Shown here piece by piece: positions 51,401 through 60,400 of a stretch of 64,000 nt of DNA. A program made the translations under genes and the position numbers. The first letter of the stretch is position 1, and each line of letters opens with the position of its first letter. Source of the DNA: Heliocidaris erythrogramma (Eukaryota > Echinodermata > Echinoidea > Camarodonta > Echinometridae); contig CM046853.1 of the NCBI GenBank assembly GCA_025617745.1, positions 64,675,024 to 64,739,023 on the forward strand. Direction: 5' to 3'. The notes under the pieces were generated by a model, which made no database searches, was not told the DNA's origin, and worked only from the letters and a program-made list of their open reading frames with translations.

Positions 51401-54400
51401 GCTGGTGATGCTGGAGCACAAGGAGACACTGGAGCCCCAGGAGAATCTGGACCTCAGGGACCCCCAGGAGCCCGTGTAAGTAGACTGACTGGAATAACTT
51501 TCCTTGAAAGCTGAAGTAAATATGACTTCCATTAATTCTTCTTTTTCAGAGCAAAACATTGAAAGTTTTCCTTCTTTATGTACTGAAATCTATACTAATG
51601 AATAGAGCAAATAATTTGAGTTATAAGAGAAAAATAACTCCTTTATTATATATATACAATTCTTAGCAAAATGCTTAGCAAAGTTTTTGCTAATGAACAA
51701 TTAGGAAATTTAACTAGTACCCAAGTATTCCGTCCATCTATAACTTGTAGGAGACAGGAAAGGATGTCCATACACAATGATTATTGAGCACTTCTAAATC
51801 TTAACATCCGTGGAATATTTAACTACGTTAATTCTTTGTTAATGAATATTGCAAATTTTAACGTTTTATTTTTCTAATTTCTTGCGCTAACAGGGAGAGC
51901 GTGGTGCCCCTGGTGAACGTGGACCACAAGGACTTACTGGACCTCAGGGACGACGTGGAATCAGTGGACGTGCTGGAAATGATGGTGCTACTGTAAGTTC
52001 GCCCTAAAGTTTCTTTGTCAGGAGTTAAAGATATATTGATTGGTTACAATTTCATAGGAAGTATATTTTCGATGAACTCCAGCAAATAGATTTATAACAG
52101 GGCTGCTGTATGAAATAAAGAAAATCTTGCAAATTTGTCCCATAAATCAGAACTTAGGAGAAATATCTTGATTACATTATTATGCCAAATATCCTCTTTG
52201 AAAACTTGAAAGTTATGAAAATCCATAAAAATTGGCATTGATATCTGAAATGTTTCTTTGCCATTACTTATTGCATCTTGTTTGTTTGATCTTCTTTACC
52301 ACAGGGACCTCCAGGACAGAAGGGAGAGAGTGGACCCCCTGGTAATGTTGGACTTCAGGTAAGTTGATCTCCAGATTATCTCATAGGTTATATCTTATAG
52401 ATTATATCCCATAGATAAACTCATAGATTATATCCCATAGATTATATATCTCATAGATTATATCTTATTGATTATATCCCATAGATTATCTCTTAGATTA
52501 TATCCCATAGATTATATCCCATAGATTATCTCATAGATTATATCTTATTGATTATATCCCATAGATTATCTCTTAGATTATATCCCATAGATTATCTCAT
52601 AGATTATATCCCATAGATTATATATCTCATAGATTATATCTTATTGATTATATCCCATAGATTATCTCTTAGATTATATCCCATAGATTATCTCATAGAT
52701 TATATCCCATAGATTATATCTTATTGATTATATCCCATAGATTATCTCATAGAGTATCTCATAGATTATATCTCATAGATTATATCTTCTAGATTATATC
52801 TCATAGATTATATCTTATTGATTATATCCCATAGATTATCTCATAGATTATCTCATAGATTATATCTCATAGATTATATCTCATAGATTATATCCCATAG
52901 ATTATCTCATAGATTATATCTCATAGATTATATTAGATTACAGTGTTATCATCTAGATGCCTTATTTTTGTAGATTATGTTATCAGTTCCATTGGTTCTT
53001 TGAGCTTAAATGAAATTTCAGGTTTTAATTTTCATTTAGATATCTTTTCAACCTGCCTGTTATTCTATTTATCTGATCTGTAATTTTTTATAATTCTGAC
53101 TTGAAGGGCTTACCTGCAAATAAACTGTATTTATGGCCGATATGATTAACTGATACCCAATAAAAAAATTTCAACGTGTTTCCAACACTGTTAGAGATTG
53201 CCATTCATTAAAGTGCTTCCAAAATGGATGCCAAGATAAAATTTAACTTAATCGTGCATAAACATACATTGTTATTATATACACACATGTCAATAATAAT
53301 TCATATTTGTCCTATTTCAGGGACCTCCTGGAGAACTTGGACCCTCTGGACCCCCAGGAGCTCGTGGACCACCTGTAAGTCTAAGCAAAATTCATAAGCC
53401 TAACAATTACTGCATACACTATTTATAAATGTTGCACATTTTCTTAATATATGCACTTGCCGGTCAGTGTTCTTGCAAATGTCTGCAAGAATGATGATGT
53501 TTGAAATACAGATTCAATCAAAAATTTACATGGCACAATAATGTGCATGGATCAATCTGTTTCAACAGTACCTGTCACTGCTCTTGGTTGTTAATACAAG
53601 CTAATGAAGTGAGTAGGATTACAAATCCCCGGGTCAACACAATCATTTTGTAAAAAATATGTAACCTGCAATATGACATGAATACCGGTAATGGAAAGGA
53701 AAGAAAAAGCCTATAGAAGGGCTGCGTAAACCCATGTTTGACTACCAACGTCTACAATAGCAGCATTCCCCTTGGGTTAGGCCAGACTAGTTACACTACA
53801 TTAATGCGGGAATATGACAACTCTGGTGCCCGATTATATAATGACTGTTATCTTTTTGTCTCTCAGGGACCAAGCGGAAGCCCCGGACCTGATGGACCTG
53901 CTGGAGCTGAGGGAGATAGGGTGAGTAACAAATACCTTGGAAGAAACAGAACTGAATGAGGCAAATACGTTCTGACAAAGAGAAATATATCAGGGGCATT
54001 TTCACGATGTTGAATGGACTCCATGTTAGTACCTATACAGGTGCATCTTGTTATAATGAATTGAGAAGAAAGGGATACCTGGTCATGAAATAAAAAGCGT
54101 AGAATGCTGCCTCTCATGTACTGTATCCCAAGTTAGTATGCATTTTTCCTATTCATGATGAGTTCTAAGACATGTTCGAAGCTGAACTTAGTGGGAATTA
54201 GGACAGAATTATGGTTCAGTATGATCCTCTAGATTGGGATAAAGACAGTGATAAGGATGTAAACGGTAAATACAATCAAATCATACATGAAAAGAGATGC
54301 CAGTATTATGGGATGTGTATGAGAATAATGCCCAACCCATCTTTTCTTTGCTTCGTTCAGGGACCAGTTGGACCTATGGGACCCAGTGGACCTTCTGGAC

Positions 54401-57400
54401 TACCTGGTGAAAGGGTGAGTGAAGACCTTATACAGTAGTCCCTCAGACAGGACTTTAGCTGTAGGTCAGTTATTTTCTTGCAGACATATAAACTTCTTTA
54501 TTTGCATTCCAGGTGGAATTAGGTATCGACCGATAGCTGAAATACATTTGACTTATCAATCTAGATTCGATAGTGCCTCAAGTAGACTTTCAGCCGTAGG
54601 TTTCTGTGTTATTTTTTTAGCATCCAAGGTAATGTACACTAGATGTCAAGTAACCATAGCACATGATTCTGAATATGCGATGACCTAAGATTATGCCATG
54701 AAACCATGTAAAGAACTTAAAATACTGCACAATCTTCACTGTTACTATTAGTTTATTATTAGTTATCATTTCTAGATTTTTATATGCCTTTGCAGCGTTT
54801 GAATATCATTTTTTAATGGATTATTTTTTTTTTATCTTGATAGGGAGACAATGGAGAGCCTGGACCCGCTGGAGCACCTGGACAGAGGGGAGACCCTGTA
54901 AGTAGATTGCTTTTGGCAACAAAAACTTATCCAAATAGGCACTGATATCCTGCTTTTTCTTTCTTATATATAAACAATTTCAATGACAAGTGACAAGAGT
55001 CTAAAATCTTAAGATAACTTAAACCATTTACTGTTCTTTTCACCCTTCCCAAGCAATTTGTAAGAATTCAAATTGAAATTGTAACTGCTATGACATCTCG
55101 TATTATAAAAACGAAATGGGATATACACATCCATCTATGCTTGTTGTTTATTTTGCTTCTCGAACTTTTTTTTAGCTTGCATTTTAATAAGTTTTTTATT
55201 TTCACATCTCTTTCTAGGGAGATCAAGGACCTCAGGGATCTCCTGGATCACCTGGATTTGCTGGACCACCTGTAAGTAATCTCACTATAGTCCTAATCCT
55301 ATGGGGATAAGCAAACCCTGTAGTTAGATCAATACTGTTGTATTTCATGTCATGTCTAGAATATTTTGATTTCAATTTAATAACAAAAATGTGTAAACTG
55401 CTACATATTTTCCTCAAAACACTTTTTGTTTAGTTGAATATTTACTTTATCCTGTTTACAACAGTGCCGAGACACCTCATGCTTGGGTCTAGGGGAAAAC
55501 TGTCTTCAATTAGTTAAGATAGTTTAAAACATAAAGATATGTATACCAGTGTATTGTAGCCATTAAATGGTAAAATATTTTCGAAATGTTTGCGTATGAA
55601 AGCTAAACAAATTATTCTTTAGTACCTTATTAGCACAATTTCCACTTTCCTCATTTTCTCAGCACTGTAGAATTGATTTTATATTCTTATCGGTGTAAAT
55701 ATAAAATATTTCTCTGTCTTAATGATGAATTTTTAGGGCCGCCCTGGAAACCCTGGACCACAAGGAGAGCTTGGACCCAATGGAGCAAGGGGAGAGACTG
55801 GACCACCAGGACCATCTGGACCTACTGGAGACCCTGGCCCACAGGTAGTGTTTGGGAAATATTGTGTTTCCCCCAACAAGAATTACATGTATAATCCTGA
55901 AAACACACATCAAGACTTATAGCATAGTTCTTGGTAGAAGAAAATGTTTTAAAAAGAAGTTGTTTTCGAAGGCATCAAAGCAATATTTTACCGTTTCTAG
56001 GAATGAACTGCCACTATTATGAATTTTATATTCTTGCTAATTCTAATTATTGACATACATGTATAAGCATTTTACTTCACCATTTACTGTATCATCCCCT
56101 GGAGGTAGTCCCACGTAATCTAGCATTAATCATCTTGTTTGCCAGTTTAGAATGTCAATATCTTAATCTTGTGAAATTGCTCTTTGCTTGTAGGGACCAC
56201 TTGGAGCCCCAGGAGCACAAGGAGAGCGTGGAGAGACTGGACCTCAGGGACAATCTGGACCCCCAGGACCTATTGGAAGCCTTGGAGCACCTGGAGCACA
56301 GGTACGTGATTTTGCAATATTTCTAAAATGATTATGTTCAAGGAAAGGGGAGGGGCAGTTTTGATAAGGTAGCGGCATTTGTCTTAAAGCAGCTCAGAGT
56401 GTGTAACTTTATTTCCTAGGCTTCTTTCAATTCAACCTGTACTTGGCTGGCATGTTCAGTGGTATAGATACAAAGGGTCATAAGAGTTTCCTGGCATACT
56501 GTCTCCTGCCCCCATTCACTTTGTTTAACTAGCATAAAACTGACTACCTTTGCATAAGGAGATTATTTGTAATTTTGTGTGTTTAGTTTTCAGAAAAGCA
56601 ACAATTGACATCAGTTACCCCTTTTTCATTTCTGCATTTTTAAAGTGATAACTTTCGGATACCCACCATGTGTTGGTGTATTTTTACAAATCTATGCAAT
56701 AAGCTGTTCTCTGTATAATTTTGTTTTACTTTCCTTGCTAGGGACCACCTGGACCTGCTGGACCTTCTGGTAATGCTGGTAGCCCTGGACAACCTGGTAT
56801 CCGTGGAGAGCCTGGTCAGACTGGATCTCCTGGACAACCTGGTCTTGCCGGATCCACTGGACCCCCAGGAGACCGTGGAGACAAGGGAAATGATGGACAG
56901 ACTGTAAGTTTACATTGCACTGATTTTTCCCTATTTTAAACATAAACACCATTTAGACAAAGGAAAGAAAACAAATAAAATGATTTTCAATATTGTATAA
57001 TACTAAGACTGTTGAGTTGGAGGAAACAGACCAAAGAATCAGATTTTGAGTGATCTTCCTCATTTTATAAACAGTTTATTAAAACAAAGGAATTGACAGA
57101 GAGTAGTTCAGATTAAGAGTGATTTACTTGCAGGAAAGAAAGAACTATATAAAGAGCTATATTTGACCAACACTTTTCCTCAAGAAATGTTATTCATTTG
57201 TGCTCATTATAATTATGAATTTAGTTCCTAGAAGCATCTTGCGACTCTTTCCCAATTTAATTTGTAAAACCTTTGTCTCCTTCCTTGTAGGGACCTGCTG
57301 GACCCTCTGGACCCCCAGGACCCCCTGGACGCTCTGGAATCCTTGGTCTTGCTGGAGGTGTTGGACCCCGTGGAGCCCCTGGACCTTCAGGAGCACCTGT

Positions 57401-60400
57401 AAGTGGATAAATTGTATTCTCCTTTATCTTTATTCAAGAGAGCAATGGGCTGCAAAATGATGAATTTATTATTAGTTCCTTTTTTTTTTGGGGGGGGGGG
57501 GGTTTGACATAGACTTGCAATTTTCATGAGCCAAATTGCTCGCCCATGTATTTTTTTCCCATTTTTTTTCTGTGGTTTTGATATGTTTTAAAGATTTCTC
57601 AGGTTATTGCCTACAAATTCTTATCGAAAGAGGATGCCATGAATTAAAATATTCATGTTAACAATCAACGACACATAAAGGGTTAATTAAAAGATTTTGT
57701 ACATGTAAGCTAAAGGTTTCTAATGCACTCTAACTGAAATTAGAGATGGAAACTGCGATGCTTGATATAGGAAATGAGCCACAATTGTAGATAAACAATG
57801 TTTTTAAAAATACATCCATCGGAAACCAGTCTAGTTATGACTGTGTTTTTCTTGGTCATTGTTCTGACAGGGTGAAGCAGGATCCCGTGGACCCGCTGGA
57901 AAGACTGGAGATAGAGGATCTCCTGGAGCTGTTGGACCCCCAGGAAACCCTGGACCCGCTGGAGAGAATGGCATGCCTGTAAGTAGTCAGAAACCTCCTT
58001 TCTGCCTTCCTAATTATCCTTGTGCATGTAGTCGACCTCAGGTCTCCACCTTTTCTTGTACTGCAAACCTGAAATGCCTTTTAGTTTATACATATGATCT
58101 CTGCCATGGGCACATGTAAAGTGTATTAGAGATGACTTCTTTGGTCAGGTACTGGAGGAACCTGCAGGAAAAGAATATTATGATAAAACATAGAAAATGT
58201 TAACTAAATCCACTATTCCATGTTGTCCATTGGTGATCTATCTTTATTTCTATGATCATATTCCCTACTTTTGTTCATCACTAGTATGCAAATAAGCAAC
58301 ATATATTGAAGCTATCTGAAAATCTTTATTATTGGATCCGTCGACCTTGTCCTTAAAGAAATCCATAGACAGACCTCCGAATAGATATTTTAAATTACAT
58401 TTTGCTTCTTGTGTTGTTAGGTAATCTATCCTGAATCTATGTCTTTTCCGTTGTAGGGAAGTGATGGAAATGATGGAGCCCCTGGACCTCAAGGATCTCG
58501 TGGAGAGAAGGGAGACACTGGTGCTTCTGGAGCCAATGGATCACCCGGAGCACCAGGACCAATTGTAAGATTCCATTTCAGTTCAGTCTTACGAGTTTAC
58601 TCATGTGGATACCACATGTCCAGAATGCTGTGGACTTGTGCTTGGGTCAAAGTTGGTTCAAAATGAAAGTTAACAAATTTCCTGCAATAACCAGGAAGGT
58701 ATTTAACAGGTAATCTGTATTCAAATCGCCTAGTTCTCAGATCTGCTGTGCCAGGTAGGATGAAACTGGAGTACAGGGTTAATTTTCAGGCCAACTTTTT
58801 TTTGAAATCATTCATTGATTTAAGTTCAAAATGTGTTATACAATAACATCTGTGTTTAGACCACTTTCGGTACTGAAAAAGTTGACAGCGTGATGCAGGA
58901 GAGTTAAAACATGTGAATGATTCTGTCCACTATCATCCTAGCACACTTTCTCTAAAGGAAGCCACACATTTCCCAACCAGATATTTGTTTGTCTCTGTCC
59001 TTCAGGGTGCTCCTGGACCCGCTGGTGCAGCTGGACCTCGTGGTGAGACCGGATCTGTTGGTGCCTCAGGACCTCAGGGTCCCACTGGTGCCCGTGGCTC
59101 TACCGGACCTGCTGTAAGTTGGCCCTTGTTGTCTCTTTTCTTCTTATCCATTATTTTCCTCCCTCTGAAAATTCATTTAGCAAAGGAAATTGTATCAAAC
59201 GCTAAGCGAAAATTCAAAAGGTATCATTTTTTCCACCAAAATATGTGTTTTGGAAATAGTGAAAAACAAATGAACAAGCATTATAAACATTATTTAATAA
59301 TTTATTGTTTTTAAATTCTTAGTATGTATACACAGTGGACCTTATAAGAATAATATAATAACCTTAACAAAAAATTTGGGAAAGATTTGTTTGTGTGTGC
59401 TTACATTTACCCAATGTTGTCAATAAGAATTGGGACAAAACTAAGAACATTGTAGAGATTACAAGCTTTTTCTCGTTAATGATTGCAGGGACCTGCTGGA
59501 CCCGCTGGACCTGCTGGTGAGCGTGGAGAGACTGGACCTGCTGGACACAAGGGACATACTGGAGTTCCTGGACTTCCTGGTCTTCAGGGAACCCCTGGAC
59601 CCTTGGGAGAACCTGGTGCACCTGGAGAACAAGGACAACAGGGAACTAGGGTGAGTAGATACATATGATATATTCAGATATGATACATGTACACAATGTT
59701 TACAGCTATGAATTCATTGCAGTGATTTTTTGTTGGTCTCCAAATGTTCCCAATAAAATATACTTCTATCCATTCTAATATGGTACCTACTTCTGTGGTC
59801 TGTTGAGAAGTTCATTTATTGTTTTACTGGTTCGTCAATTGAACTATTTCACAAATCTGTCTGTTTTGCTTTGTAAATATTGGAAAACAGTCACAATAGC
59901 GTTTGCTCTGGATACTCCATACAGGGATTGCCTGGTGCCCGTGGATCCAATGGAAATGATGGACCTGCAGGACCCCGTGGATTTGATGGACCCGAAGGAC
60001 CCCGTGGACCCCGTGGAGAGTCTGGATCATCTGGACCTCCAGGACCCCCAGGACCCCCTGGACCTCCTGGACCACCCGGCCAGGTCCAGTCCTCATACGG
60101 AGTCAGATACCCATCCTTCCAGTCTGGTGGCAAGGGACCTTCTCCTTATGGCTATGCTGTAAGTTTTTAAGTCATTTCAAGCTCTTCGTTAGAAAGTAAA
60201 AGTTCACAACTTAATTCCTTAATATATTTTTCCTTATTCAGGGTCAACCCCTGCATTTCCAAGTTGCTCATGTTGACTCGAATGCTTGCCCAGCCAGAGG
60301 CTTGCAGGTTGCATATATAGCAAAATGCAAAGTGGACTCGATCTATAGAGATGCTCCTATGAATATCAGGTTAATTTGATGTTTGGTAGCCAGGGGTTTG

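Noticed and set aside
50975..51559. 194-codon open frame on the minus strand
   Set aside because: Antisense shadow of the 567-base Gly-X-Y exon; the Ser/Arg/Thr-rich composition is just the reverse complement of GGA/CCT repeats.
52371..52941. CRISPR-like array
   Set aside because: Repeats are short, contiguous and without unique spacers; it is a minisatellite in a eukaryotic intron.
60007..60070. An 18th triplet (GQV) at the end of the main helix
   Set aside because: Vertebrate helices end at the GPP run, and the 3-residue offset of the cross-link lysines already explains the one-triplet difference, so GQV is placed in the telopeptide.
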